NCBI RefSeq assembly: GCF_000004195.4
Contig: NC_030678.2
Span: 95,128,904 to 95,192,903 of the forward strand
Reading direction: 5' to 3'
From: Xenopus tropicalis
Lineage: Eukaryota; Chordata; Amphibia; Anura; Pipidae
Length of the DNA: 64,000 bases
Positions 31,293-43,721 of the stretch are shown in pieces. How positions within the stretch are numbered: the stretch's first letter is position 1; each line of letters opens with the position of its first letter. The notes beneath the pieces are model-generated. The model did not search any database, was not told the DNA's origin, and saw only the letters and a program-made list of their open reading frames with translations. The translations under genes were made by a program, and so were the position numbers.

Positions 31293-32215
31293 GACTAGAT
31301 GAAAAGACAGAAAATAAACTAGAAACATATCAAGTAAGAGCAGTAAAATCCTCCAGAGGCTTGACAAAGAAGTACATCAGAATGAGCAGGTCCTGACACT
31401 TGCCACAAACAAAGCAAGGTGATAAGGCAAATCAAGAATTTCTGTAAGTGGAACCCTTGGGTAGCAGTTACATCAAACCATGATTATTCAGATGTCAGTC
31501 AAATGTGGAGACAGAAAACCTGTCCATTAGAAGCCTTCCTAAGAACCACCAAAAAAGTGCAGCACCCAGAGCCCCACCTTAAACCCCTTTTTGTTCCACT
31601 TGTCTAGCCCTGAGCAACCACATCACAAGCCTAAGAATGTGGAGTTTTCAAACAAAATAACTGTGTGAGAGCAGTAAAAATTTTTAAAATACAATATCCA
31701 ACACATTTTAAATGACTGCAGATGTTTTTTGCCCCTCCTAGTCCCTTGCCTACTCCCCATTCCACTTTTAGCCACGTTTGCAAGTAGTAAAAATAACACA
31801 ACAAGCAAGGATGCTCACTATCAATTTTATTCTATTAGTTTCATTTTGGTTTTATTGTGTTGTCTATCATTGCTATCTTGTTTTTAGTGCTATGAGTGCT
31901 AATAAATATTCTTTTTTTACTGCAGAATGTGTATTTCACAGAATTATACTCAACAGACTAATGTGTAAATCATACAATGTCTTTTAAAAAATGTGTCGAA
32001 AAGGCAAAGCAGTTCAGACAAATAAAAATATTTTTTGATTTTACAAAAAAAAAAATCATTTTAAAAAAATTCCTTTTTAAAGTCAAATTTTTATACAAAC
32101 ATATCAGTTGTGAATAAGATTCTATTAGATATTTTAACACTAATCTTGAACAAGTTACATATCACCCTGTTACCCAACATTCCATGTCCATCCATTTAGA
32201 GAGAATAGGCTTTAC
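31293..32215. other. No recognised feature
   Basis: AT-rich intron; nothing supportable. Confidence 0.5.
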
Positions 32216-32321
32216 CTTTTGCAGTCTTTTTCGTGTTAGACTTCATCATGGACACTGATTTTGCCTTCAATCCAGTGCAGAGGTTTGTTTTGACTTTATT
32301 TTTAATCACTATTGCAGTTTC
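32216..32321 (-). CDS. scml2: Probable scml2 start-codon exon
   Basis: A 106-bp exon with acceptor TTCCTCAG and donor AAAAG/GTAAAG. The frame open throughout ends AKSVSMMKSNTKKTAK plus one base, which fits the exon at 15013-15083 to give ...KTAKGEKFNWDDYL. The likely start is the ATGATG pair at about 32253-32248 (second ATG has A at -3). The frame is also open upstream of the ATG inside the exon, so an earlier start in another exon is not excluded. The short Lys-rich leader has no domain. About 17 kb of intron, including the L1 stack, follows. Confidence 0.65.
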
Positions 32322-32734
32322 CTGAGGAACAGAAGTAAAATCACTAGTAAAATATAAAATCAATTTGTTATAATATGATATACAGCAAAAAATATATATA
32401 AATAGGTGGAAAATGTCGCTGATTAATACATATTGCAAATGCCAGATACACTGTTGTAACCACTAAGTAGCCACATACTTGTCTCATTGTGTATTCAAAA
32501 GGCATTAGAATCAAACTGTACAAAAACAAATGCACAAAACAAACTATACAGATAAAGTACATTTAATTCAAATAACAGCCGCCCACCCTCTGTGCTACTG
32601 TAGAATTTTGACCAGAGTTTCATTTAGTATTTAGAAGCACTTGCAGCTATCACAACAATGACTTTAGCCAGGATGGCATTGCTGTGAAAGCTGCAAATGC
32701 TTGTAAGTACTAAAAGAATCACTGGCCAAGTTTA

Positions 32735-34331
32735 CAGTGGATATAAAAAGTCTACACACAAATGTCAGGTTCCAGTGCTGTACAAAAATAAGACAAAGAT
32801 AAATAATTTCATAACTTTTTCCACCTTTAATGTGACCTATAAACTGTACCACTCAATTGAAAAACAAACTGATATCTTTTAGGTGGAGGGAAGAAAACCA
32901 AAAAAGCTAAAATAATGTGGTTGCATAAGTGTGTACACCCTCTTCTAACTGGGGATTTAGCTGTGTTCAGAATTAAGCAATCACATCAAAATCATGTTAA
33001 ATAGGAGTCAGCATACACCTGCCATCATTTAAAGTGCCTCTGATTAACCCCAAATAAAGTTCAGCTGCTCCAGTTGGTCTTTCCTGACATTTTTTTTGTT
33101 GCATCCCACAGCAAAAGCCATGGCCCACAGAGACCTTCCAAAGCATCAGAGGGATCTCATTGTTAAAAGATATCAGTCAGGAGAGGGATACAAAAGAATT
33201 TCCAAGGCATTAGATGTACCATGGAACACAGTGAAGACAGTCATCATCAATTGTAGAAAATATGGCACAACAGTGACATTACCAAGAACTGGATGTCCCT
33301 CCAAAATTGATGAAAAGACGAGAAGAAAACTGGTCAGGGAGGCTACCAAGAGGCCTACAGCAACATTAAAGGAGCTGCAGCAATATCTGGCAAGTACTGG
33401 CTGTCTGGTACATGTGACAACAATCTCCCGTATTCTTCATATGTCTGGGCTGTGGGGTAGAGTGGCAAGACGAAAGCCTTTTCTTACTTAGAAAAACATC
33501 CAAGCCAGGCTACATTTTGCAAAAACACATCTGAAGTCTCCCAAAAGCATGTGGGAAAAGGTGTTATGGTCTGATGAAACCAAGGTTGAACTTTTTGGCC
33601 ATAATTCTAAAAAATATGTTTACCAAAAGAACACCATATCCACAGTGAAGCATGGTGGTGGCAGCATCATGCTTTGGGTTGTTTTTCTTCAGCTGGAACT
33701 GGGGCCTTAGTTAAGATAGAGGGAATTATGAACAGTTCCAAATACCAGTCAATATTGGCACAAAACCTTCAGGCTTCTGCTAGAAAGCAGAACATGTGGA
33801 AGAACTTCATCTATCAGCATGACAACGACCCAAAGCATACATCCAAATCAACAAAGGAATGGCTTCACCGGAAGATGATTAAAGTTTTGGAATGGCCCAG
33901 CCAGAGCCCAGACCTGAATCCGATTGATAATCTGTGGGGTGATCTGAAGAGGGCTGTGCCCAGGAGATGCCCTCACAATCTGACAGATTTGGAGTGTTTC
34001 TGCAAAGAAGAGTGGGCAAATCTTGCAAAGTCAAAATGTGCCATGCTGATAGACTCACACCCCAAAAGACAGTGCTGTAATAAAATCAAAAGGTGCTTCA
34101 ACAAAGTATTAGTTTAAGGGTGTGCACACTTATGCAACCACATTATTTTAGTTTTTTTGGTTTTCTTCCCTCCACCTAAAAGATTTCAGTTTGTTTTTCA
34201 ATTGAGTGGTACAGTTTATAGGTCACATTAAAGGTGGAAAAAGTTATGAAATGATTTATCTTTGTCTCATTTTTATACAGCACAGGAACCTGACATTTTA
34301 CCAGGGATGTGTAGACTTTTTATATCCACTG
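32735..34331 (+). mobile_element. Tc1-like transposon, copy A
   Basis: CAGTGGATATAAAAAGTCTA at both ends in inverted orientation, flanked by TA on each side. The ends continue as long inverted repeats (CATTATTTTAGTTTTTTTGG with GGTTTTCTTCCCTCCACCTA) reaching about 200 bp in. 1597 bp in total, same family as 55183-56790. Confidence 0.9.
33096..34117 (+). pseudogene. Tc1 transposase, inactivated
   Basis: The frame starts in 33096-33491 (HTH region; KRYQSGEGYKRISKALDVP, then GRVARRKPFLT) and is cut by a stop right after the DNA-binding domains. It continues with WSDETKVELFGHN (first Asp) to a frameshift near 33680, then 33674-34117 (HDNDPKHTSK, second Asp). The third catalytic position reads NPIDNLW rather than NPIENLW, an Asp for Glu change. 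With a stop, a frameshift and an active-site substitution the copy is dead. Confidence 0.88.
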
Positions 34332-34380
34332 TACACATAGTCCTACAGTAGCACAGAGGGTGGGCTGGCGGTGCCTTCTG

Positions 34381-34989
34381 GCAGGCCTTGGCAAATTACT
34401 GCATAGCTCAATACTACACTAATGCAGATGGGGATGGGCTGTTCCTGCCCCAGTGTACACAGCAGGCATAATTTGAGGGGCCAATGTGTGACTAAATCTT
34501 TGTAGCATGTGCCTTTTTAGCTTACTGGCTGTAGCACGTCTTTCTCATGTCCTACTGCATGCAAATTCTACATCAGTATAAGTGATGCGCAGGCCAGGCT
34601 GAAACCTGCGGGACCCAGCAGCGGCCTTACAATGCCACGCTTTTGATGTCAGTATTCATAGTTTTGTGCCCACATGTCCCTTTCATCAGAGAGGGTCGGG
34701 TGTGGGTTTATAAATAGAGACTTGGAGGTTTAGGGTCAGGACATCGGATTCGAGCCGACATTTGTTGACCTGCACATAACTAATCTGTGTCACTGTTCAG
34801 ATTTTACAAAGGAGCGTTCTCTTGTACTGTAGATGGCAATGATGAGCAGATGGTCAGACTATGATGCAGTGTCGCAGATAAACGGCTGGCAAATAAATGC
34901 TCCGAAATGCATTTCTACCGGCAACAATAGGAGTCAGTTTGGTGAGATTCTTTATTAGGTCACTTAACATAAAATAAACTGTTGGTTAA
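34381..34989. other. Intronic DNA with a possible small MITE
   Basis: 34579-34788 begins AGTGATGCGCAGG and ends CCTGCACATAACT, weak inverted termini. Otherwise nothing recognised. Confidence 0.4.
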
Positions 34990-36290
34990 GTAATCATTCT
35001 GGGGGTACAGTTTTCCTTTAACTTATAGAGCTCGAGTTGCCTATTCACTAGGACTTTGATACAGTTGGAACCGTGGGGCCCATCCAAGTCATGGCCACTA
35101 ATTTCTTTGCATAGAACACATGAAAAAATAATAAAGTGCAGGTGTGCGTATTGGGTAACAAACCATGAACTACATGCAATATGCAGACCTTGGAGCAAAT
35201 TACACTTGGCAATGATAGTTCACCAGTGAGGGATTATAGGACCTTTCGCCAGTACCTATGGACTGGAGGACACTCCCAGATAACATGTATAAAAGGTACC
35301 ATTATCAGCCCCACATTGTAGACATTGTGGAGAGGGTCTTTCCCCCATCTGAAATAATTTTTGGGGGGTAAGATAGACCTGCTGTACAATTTTGAAATAA
35401 AAACAAATGGTCTCTCCTGCTGATAAGGTGATGTTGCATTTCATCTTGTACCTCTTCCCACTCTGACTCATCTAATGGTGGGTTAAGAATTTCCCAGGGA
35501 GTGGGTCCACAAATGTATTTAGCAAAAGCTTAGAAGTGCTGGATACTATCTTTCTGGCACTGGGGTGGTAACGATTATTCTTCAATACAGAGTATGCAAT
35601 ACTGGGACTGAAATTGTCTCTGGTATATATGCCTTAGTTGCAGGGGCAGGTAATCCTGTTCCATATGCTCCTGCATTTGGGTTTGGTTTTGAAGTGATTC
35701 CCCTGGAGTAGTTTCCAGACTTTCAGACATGCCCAGTAATTAACATCTGGTATTGCTTTGAATTCAGGAAGTCTAGAATTGAACCATAAGGGTATCAGTG
35801 GGGACAGTAGCTTTCCCTCAGGGTTTACAATTTTGTGTGCAAGCTCCCAGGTTTTTAGTGTAGCGGTCATGACCGGTACAAATTGCTGGAGGTCCATTCT
35901 TTGTCTATGGAAAATATTACCTAGTGCTTCTATATATCCTACTGAGAAGGCTTCTAGTAATGTAGCAGGGTTTCTGTATCAAATTGAAGTCAGTCCCTGA
36001 CACAAGCCAGTTGCGACGCTAAATAATATAGTGTACAATCAAACATAGCAAGGCCCAGATGTTCATCATTAGCAATAAGCATCAATCTGGCTAATAGTGT
36101 CTTATTTGCCCAGATGAAGGTGGTGGTTATTCTGTCGACTTTATTCAGTATGGCTTTGAGTAGGTAAGCAGGTGCATTGCCGAAAAAAGTAATAGCTTGG
36201 GTAAGTATACCATTTTAAGAATATTTATCCTAGTGGATGGTTGGCACAGATCCATAGGGATTTTCTGCTCTACCCCAGGCTAATGTTAAC
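34990..36290 (-). pseudogene. L1-like LINE ORF2 C-terminal relic
   Basis: The minus strand carries degenerate LINE peptides: KIVQQVYLTPQKLF and CLQCGADNG at 35471-35256, and MDLQQFVPVMTATLKTWELA at 35897. They align in order with the copies at 16591 and 53507. Many stops and shifts; the CCHC knuckle is broken. Confidence 0.65.
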
Positions 36291-36561
36291 AGAGGTTATT
36301 AACACTATCCTACAGAATAAATAATATTTATTCTCAGTACCCCTTTGCGAGACAACTGTAAATGGCAATAAAAATGGCAAGACAGAAAAAAGCACCTGTA
36401 CTTGAAAAAAAGTATACTATATGTTATACTTTCTTCGGTTACATGATATGGTCTAGCTATTCAGATTACTGTGCAATACAAATTCTGGATTTTGAATTAG
36501 TAACCAATGCTGATGCATGCTGTAAACTCCAATGACTTTTATAAAATCCACATGCTGACAT
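36291..36561. other. No recognised feature
   Basis: AT-rich intronic DNA. Confidence 0.45.
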
Positions 36562-36896
36562 GTAAGGCTGATGCCACACGTGGCGTAGGGCTGATTTTTT
36601 CGGCAAGCGGAAAAACGCTTGCCGAAAATTCAGCCCTACGCCTGCTACTTGTGCCTGCACCCGAATGAATGAGATACGCTCGGGTGCAGGCACATGTAGC
36701 CGATATACGCATGAAAACGCGAGACTTTGCATTCTCTCGCGTTTTCATGCGTATATCGGCTACATGTGCCTGCACCCGAGCGTATCTCATTCATTCGGGT
36801 GCAGGCACAAGTAGCAGGCGTAGGGCTGAATTTTCGGCAAGCGTTTTTCCGCTTGCCGAAAAAATCAGCCCTACGCCACGTGTGGCATCACCCTAA
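36562..36896. mobile_element. Near-perfect palindromic MITE, AAGGCTGATGCCACACG
   Basis: Arms of about 160 bp pair almost without mismatch (GGCGTAGGGCTGA..., CGGGTGCAGGCACA..., CGTATATCGGCTACATG) around a short centre at 36728. The same peptides are encoded on both strands, a direct sign of symmetry. A half copy is at 50657-50836. Confidence 0.8.
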
Positions 36897-37147
36897 TATT
36901 ATTTTAAATGTGCACTACAGAAATACTGCTTTATCGAAATAAAATCAAATAGAAGTACTAAAAGGCATTTTAATAATGAAAATAATGTAGAAACAATCAA
37001 TCACCCCTTAAACTCTCTCCGTGAAAGGTTTGAAGTACCCTAGGTACCGTGGGTCAAACAAAGTCAATATTTTTAAAGAGGATGTAATCAAACATGCATT
37101 TAACATTTTTTTAATAGTTTAAAGATATTATTTTTTTTTAAAGTAGT

Positions 37148-37823
37148 TACCGTATAATACTTGAGTATAAGCCGATCCGAATATAAGCCGAGGTACATAA
37201 TTTTACCTAAGAAAACTGGAAAAACCTATTGACTCGAGTTCAAGCCTAGGATGGGAAATGCAGCAGCTTCTAAGTTTCAATAATCAAAATAAATTCCAAT
37301 AAAATTAGGATCTATCAATCTTACTGAACAAATACGTGCAGGGAATCAGTATGCGAGATGCCAGGCTCCCCCCTACTGCCTCCTCTAGCAGGGTCACCTG
37401 GAGAAGTCATCACTCATTAATGCCTGCCTTGCTCCTCAACCTGTCTATCAAAAGGAGCACATCAAAAACTGAGAGGATTCAGCTTGAGGTTTACTTCAAG
37501 GAGCTCCCTCCCTCCTCACCTCAATAGCATGCAGGCTTGATGCTCCGTTGCCTGCCTGCCTGCCTGCCTCAAACAGTTCCATTCCTGCCTGCTTGTAAAT
37601 GCTCTCCCTCCCCCTCACCATTAGACACAGACACCGGAGCTGCAAGCAGGGAGCGTGTGATGTCACGCCAGGGGGCGGGGCAAGGAACCAGGAAGCAGTG
37701 GAGCAGAGAAGAGCCCACAGGGAATCAGGTAGCAGAGGGTGTTAGTTGGAGGGACTCGAGGGTTAATTTTTCAGCACATTGTTGGTGCTGAAAAACTCGG
37801 CTTATACTCGAGTATATACGGTA
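37148..37823. mobile_element. TIR element, CCGTATATACTCGAG family, short copy
   Basis: TACCGTATAATACTTGAGTA at the left (slightly diverged) and GAGTATATACGGTA at the right. AAAACTGGAAAAACCTATTG near the left is the inverted right-end sequence of the other copies. (CTGC)n microsatellite at 37548-37570. No transposase. Confidence 0.7.
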
Positions 37824-38950
37824 TATGGGGCTTTTGGCACAGCAGCTTTGGCCTGGAAGTCCAGGGTTTAAAGTAGTATGCAGTCAACAAAAAGGGGCTG
37901 CTCACCTTGGAAAAAGTTTTTTCCTGCCAGCATGCTTCATCCCCAACTAATTCAAAGGCCACACAAAGATGATTGCGCTGCTAAAAAAAATACTAAACTA
38001 AATACTTAAATTCTTATACACCATAGAAAAAGTATTTAAAATGGGTGAATCAAATGTAAATAATATTTATTACTTTTGAGTAGGAATACTACATTATGAA
38101 AACATCTGCCCAGAAGAGACTGATGCAGGGGAGTGTATTTGCTGCCCCTAGTAAAGTGCTGTTTAAAGCAAGGTTTTAAAGATCTAATCAACTACCTGTC
38201 ATTTTTTTGCAATTGATTATGCAACAAAACCAAAAAACCCTGATGATAGAGTAAAGAAAAAGTTGAAATTATGTGTAAATGTATTGAAAGCATTTTCAGT
38301 TTCTACATTAAGCAGTATTTACAACTTTTTGGATAATGGGGTTCTGCATAACAGATCTCATAGATTTCTAAAACTATTCAAGAGTTTTTTTAAATGTAAA
38401 TATAACATATTTTTCCTTATAGTATCTTCCTGATTCTGCAGAGTATTTGGATATGATTCATATTAAACTGCTGTGCTTCACGCTTGACAAGTTAACCCAT
38501 TGAGGATGCCATACTTTCAAGCCAAGTTCAAGTTCAATACAAAATACTTTGATAGCAGCTATTTTGAAAACTGAAATAATAACTGCTTTATGAAGTAATA
38601 ACTGTATGTGTAAAAGCTGTACAGCAGAATAAAACCAGCCAAAGAAAACTCAATAAAATCCAATACTGAAAAAACAAATTTATAGTGACATCTAATAGGT
38701 CTCATATACAGCTCATTACAGAGCAACATTACAGAAAAGAGGAAACAGACTTTACTGCAAACAAAAGCCAATGAAGTATAGCAAATTGCTGCTATAAACT
38801 GACATAAAAGGCTGAAACTGTAAGGGACGCTTTTTCTAAACATAAAGGCTCACTCAATTACCATAATGTTGAAAAAAGCTGCATAAATCTATATTGGTGG
38901 CAACACAACTGCATCTGGTTTATTTAATATTCAAATGTTTTTCAGTAGAC
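37824..38950. other. No recognised feature
   Basis: AT-rich intronic DNA without gene-like structure. Confidence 0.5.
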
Positions 38951-39485
38951 TTAGGGGCTGATTTACTAACCCACGAATCCGACCCGAATTGGAAAAGTTC
39001 TGACTTGAAAACGAACATTTTGCGACTTTTTCATATGTTTTGCGATTTTTTCGGCGTCTTTACGAATTTTTTGTTACCAATACGATTTTTGCGTAAAAAC
39101 GAGAGTTTTTCGTAGCCTTTACGAAAGTTGCGTAAAATCTTGCGATTTTTCCGTAGCGTTAAAACTTACGCGAAAAGTTGCGCCTTTTTCGTAGCGTTAA
39201 AGCTTAAAAGGTGCGAAGTTTCGCGTAAGTTGTAACGCTACGAAAAAAGCGCAACTTTTTGCGCAAGTTTTAACGCTACGAAAAATCGCAAGATTTTACG
39301 CAACTTTCGTAATGGCTACGAAAAACTCGCGTTTTTACGCAAAAATCGTATTGGTAACGAAAAATTCGTAAAGACGCCGAAAAAATCGCAAAACATACGA
39401 AAAAATCGCAAAATACCGATCTTTACGAAAAAAACGCAATCGGACTCATTTCGACCCGTTCGTGGGTTAGTAAATCAGCCCCTTA
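38951..39485. mobile_element. Palindromic MITE with CGAAAAA-rich arms
   Basis: TTAGGGGCTGATTTACTAAC at the left, GTTAGTAAATCAGCCCCTTA at the right. The arms are built of ACGAAAAA, GCGATTTTT and CGTAGCGTTAAA motifs and pair over more than 230 bp. The composition is low-complexity yet CpG-dense, unlike the flanks. No protein. Confidence 0.8.
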
Positions 39486-39560
39486 AGGTATGGTGATCCA
39501 AATGATATCCCAAGCATGAAATCCCAAGCATTCTGCATAACAGATCCCATACCTGTACAT

Positions 39561-40219
39561 TATTTAAAAATGTCAATGATTTTAAAGTGATTTTGTAACG
39601 GAAATTAAAATTGCAATTGAACACAGTTTGCATCTATATTTGCTAGATTATAGAAACAATAAGTACAATACAAATATAAGTTGTCAACGGACCAGGTACC
39701 AGCTACCTGCTGATAATAATATAATGTGAATAAAAAAATATAAAGTAAACTTTCTATTACAGTTGCATCACTAATCTGTCAAAACAATTTGGTTATCATT
39801 AAAGCACAAACCAGCACAATAGTTACCAGACTTTTTTGGTCAAGCCAACACATTGCTCATTGTGCACATTGCTGGTAGTGCTGGAATATTGGATTTAATT
39901 CTGCCCATAGCAGTTTCTGAGCAGGTATGTTTTCCTATTGTTTGTGTAGCTCTCATCCCTCTTTCTAAAAATACAGAATAGGTCGACTGGATTCTGGTAA
40001 AAATAACTGTTTGTGCATACGTGTCCCTGAAGTAGGGAAACTGGATGGTAAGCTCCACAGCAGCAGGAACCAATTTAAATATGTCAGTTAAAACATTTTA
40101 TATAATATGCTGGTACTATATAGGTTACAGATAATAATACACATTGTTCCAGTTCTTAGGTAAATGTTTAAAATAGTAAATGCACAGAAAAAAAACAGAC
40201 TCATTCTCAGCTAGCTTAC
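39561..40219. other. No recognised feature
   Basis: Intronic AT-rich DNA; a fragment of the ACAGGTATG repeat lies just before it (39486-39558). Confidence 0.45.
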
Positions 40220-40259
40220 CTGAACGTCACATGGAAATTACTGCCTGTCACCACACAGT
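40220..40259 (-). other. scml2: Possible untranslated exon of scml2
   Basis: Forty bases between an acceptor-like TTTTCCATTTTCAG and a strong donor TTCAG/GTAAGC. All frames joined to it soon stop, so it could only be 5' untranslated. Position between the promoter-like region and the start-codon exon fits, but the evidence is just two splice motifs. Confidence 0.25.
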
Positions 40260-43225
40260 CTGAAAATGGAAAATATTTCTCGCAGTCAAGTTATGACCTT
40301 TAGATGCTATGAAGACTTAAAAGATGAATGTGCAAAAATAAAGATGGCAGATATTCCGAAAAGTTAAAGATGACTTTCAGTGTACACAACATGTGCTCTT
40401 CTTCAGGAGGAAGAATTCATTCTAGGGTAGGTGATAAACAAACTCACATATGCAGCAGATGTAAGAGTGAGGAACTCCTCCTCCTCCTCTGTGTCCATCT
40501 GTGGTTTACTGCTGTCTGGACTGTAGTCTTGGACACCAAAAGTTAATTTACAAGCCTAAATCTAAACAAGAAAAGATGAAAAGCCGGTATGTGCCATCTT
40601 TAGGCTGCTGTAAAATGCAAATTGTGGTGCTGCTAATGAAAAATCCTCCTCACTTCTTAATTAGTTCCCATAAGGGACAACCAGCTGTGGACCTTCAGGA
40701 CCCAAGCTAATAACAGCAGGAAATAATGGATTTAATATTGAGTCTCAGTGCAATATTTGGATAGCTTTAAACAACATATTAAAGGGGATGTAAACCCCAA
40801 TATAAAATGATATTTGAATGAAGTTGCTATTCTAAGCAGTTTTCCAAGACACATTAATTACAAATGTTTAATGGTTTTCAAGATATTTGTAAATATAATA
40901 TTTTTTTAAAGCAGTATCTGATATACCCTTTCTATTCTCTGCCCTGGGGTAAAACCTTTGTACACATTAGAGTTAGATTTTAATTTCAGAATTTTTCTTT
41001 AATGAATTCGGAGCACCCAGTGTCACCATACAGTAGAACTCTATTGTTTGAGTTGATGACTCCATTCTGCTAGCATTAATAAGGTCAGGTTCTGAAAGAC
41101 AGCGTTTAACTATCCAATTTGTATTATTTCAAATTTTCTGGCTTTGAAAAAACTTTTTGGAGTTAAGTGGAGTAAAAAAAAAATTTATTTAGGATGACGT
41201 TTTACTTACATTTTTCAACATTTTAATTTAACTACAAACTTAAAAATTGCAGTGAATACATACTGAATTAATTTTCTTTCATTAGAAAAGCCTACTATAA
41301 AATGCAAAACTAATAAAATATGCAAGGCTGCAGTAGAATATCCTTACTTACAAAGGAAAATTTGTTAAAGATTCAATAGTAGACAAAATCTACATTATTA
41401 CTTGCAAACACTAGCCTCCCCAATGAAAAAAACCAAGTAAAACATATGTTTTGATTTGATTTTATTATCTAGAATGCTTGGGAAAAGAGCTAGATACGAG
41501 GTTTTTCCATAATTTGGAACACTGTACCTTAAGTCTACTAAAACAAAATTTTTCCCCCCCGTTTTAAAACTTTTATTGAAGATTTCATAATAATTACAGA
41601 GATACAGCTTTGTTGAAAAAAAATATTAAACAACATGGTTATGCTAAATAAATTGAAGTTTTTTTAACAAATTGTGTGTCTTGCATCTCTATATTGATAA
41701 GGGAGTTGTTAGTGGACTGGGTCCTTTACTTTTTGGATTCCAGGCCTATCTAGTTTCTTGCTACTTTTTAGTATCTAAAGTGGCAAATTTCTAAAAAATT
41801 ACAAAATTACTATCATGTGTGTAATTCAGTTTTTCCTGCAATCAAATGAAAAAACGTAAATAAATATTAAATTAACCTAACAAGACTGCTTTAACACCAA
41901 TATAGAGGTTAGCTTAATAAAGAATAATACAAGGTACTGCTTTAAAATTACAAAGAAAAATGAAGAAGATTTTGAATTATTTATTTACAATGGACTTTAT
42001 GGAAGATAGCTCTCTTGTAATTCTGAGCATTCTAGATATTGGGTTTCTGCATAAGAGAGGTCATACCTACACATTTGCATTTTTTCATTTCCATAAAAAA
42101 ATTGTCATCATCATCAGCCTGAACAGAAAAGGACCCACTTGCTGCAATATATTATTTCAATAAATCTCAGCAACATAACTGCAAAAATAACTAACAGTGG
42201 CATCCTTGTATGTGAATACTTGATAATTATGCTGTATTAATATTACTAACAAGTTATTAATTTGTCAGGTAATTTAACAATTTAGATTATGATTTTTTTT
42301 TCTTAGAACAGCATATGAATGATTGCTTTTACCTACATTAATTTACCCAAAATTAGTCTATTTAATTTGACAGCTGAAAGAACGGACCATCTCAGAAACT
42401 TTAACAGGATCACTCTTTAACAGTTTTTATTTAAAGGGATCAAGCTCCCTGGCAACACAATTCAAACGAATCATTCTTTTCCCTACAATGGCACATTAGG
42501 ATCACACTCTTAAGTCAATAGGGTAAGCAGTTCTCTAATTCAGGTCAAAATAATTAAGATGTGTTGAAAATATAAGATCTGCAGACCACCCAGATCACTA
42601 TTTCAACAAATTTGGTCAACAAAATCATCTACTTAAAAGTGCATATGAATAGATAAGTGTCTATTCAAAGCAAAAAGAGCAGAACACTTTAGAAAAGCTA
42701 AGGAGGACAAAGTAAATTCAGTAGGTACTGCTTGCCTTGAGAGTGGTTACTGCTGGTATTTAGAATTCCATTAATATTTAAAAGAAATATATTTTGTATG
42801 GCTAAGAGCCTACAAAAAGGTGAAACACAGATGATTTCATAGTGAAAACCAATATATTACCAAATAATGTGATATATAGTGATGAATAATTTTCTGTAAC
42901 CTAGCAAAAAGAAAACATTAAACAAAGAAAATTATGAAAGACTTTTCATGTTAGACATTTTACAGTCAAGAATGTTACATTATTCATTATATTGTAAAAG
43001 AAAGATGTGCCCTATTTATGCAGAGTTTCATTTTCTTTTTAACTTTAGCTAGGACAAGTACTACCCAGTTCTGTGGTGCACACAGATCTGACGTGCTAAG
43101 TACTTGCTTTAATTTATTTTACTAAATAATCTTATGATTCTACTGTATGTGCCTCTCACAGGATTGGGAGGATTGCGGCTATTCAGTTTTTTTTGTCATT
43201 TACATTTTTATTTTATAATTTGAGT
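40260..43225. other. Long intronic stretch
   Basis: AT-rich. Includes a TTAA MITE-like left end at 40780-40860 (GGGGATGTAAACCCCAATAT), an ACAGGTATG-family fragment at 41465-41535 and a possible LINE 3' end at 41550-41640. No gene supported. Confidence 0.45.
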
Positions 43226-43432
43226 GGTTTCTGAGATGTAATAATAAAACAGTACTTGATCCCAACTAAGAAATAATTAATCCTTATTGGAGGCAAAACA
43301 AGCCTATTGGGTTTATTTAATGTTTAAATGATTTTTGCAGACTTAAGTTATGGAGATCCAAACGACGGAAAGATCCCTTATCCGGAAAACCCCAGGTCCT
43401 GAGCATTCTGGATAACAGGTCCCATACCTGTC
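43226..43432. mobile_element. ACAGGTATG-family MITE, right part
   Basis: Inverted relative of 2330-2668: CCTTATCCGGAAAACCCCAG, then GATAACAGGTCCCATACCTGT. It shares the internal AGTACTTGATCCCAACTAAG and ATTAATCCTTATTGG. Confidence 0.6.
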
Positions 43433-43721
43433 ACAGCCAGAGCATAGACAGAGAGGGCAAAAGAGACACAGAGCAACTAATCGGCACGCTGCGCACGGTG
43501 CACATTAACCTATGGCAGCTAAGTCACCACTATTAGTTGCCACAACCGTGTTTTTTTAAAAGTCATGGTAACTAATGGCCCCTTTTTCTCCACCATTAGG
43601 AGCAGATTTAGCAAAATGTGAGATTAGAGCTCACCACAGAAAAATGTACCCACTTTCTATTCATTCCTACATAATTTTTAGAAGAGTATTCTCAAATGGT
43701 TAATTCTTTCACCCATTGTGT

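Larger units (their letters stand above)
32579..34380. mobile_element. Inverted-repeat element interrupted by a Tc1
   Basis: CCCACCCTCTGTGCTACTGT at 32583-32602 is matched inverted (ACAGTAGCACAGAGGGTGGG) at 34353-34372, outside both ends of the Tc1 copy. This suggests a short host palindrome or MITE into which Tc1 jumped. The host family is not identified. Confidence 0.55.

Noticed and set aside
36466..36942. Several overlapping frames with identical peptides on both strands
   Set aside because: Direct result of a near-perfect palindrome, not paralogous genes.
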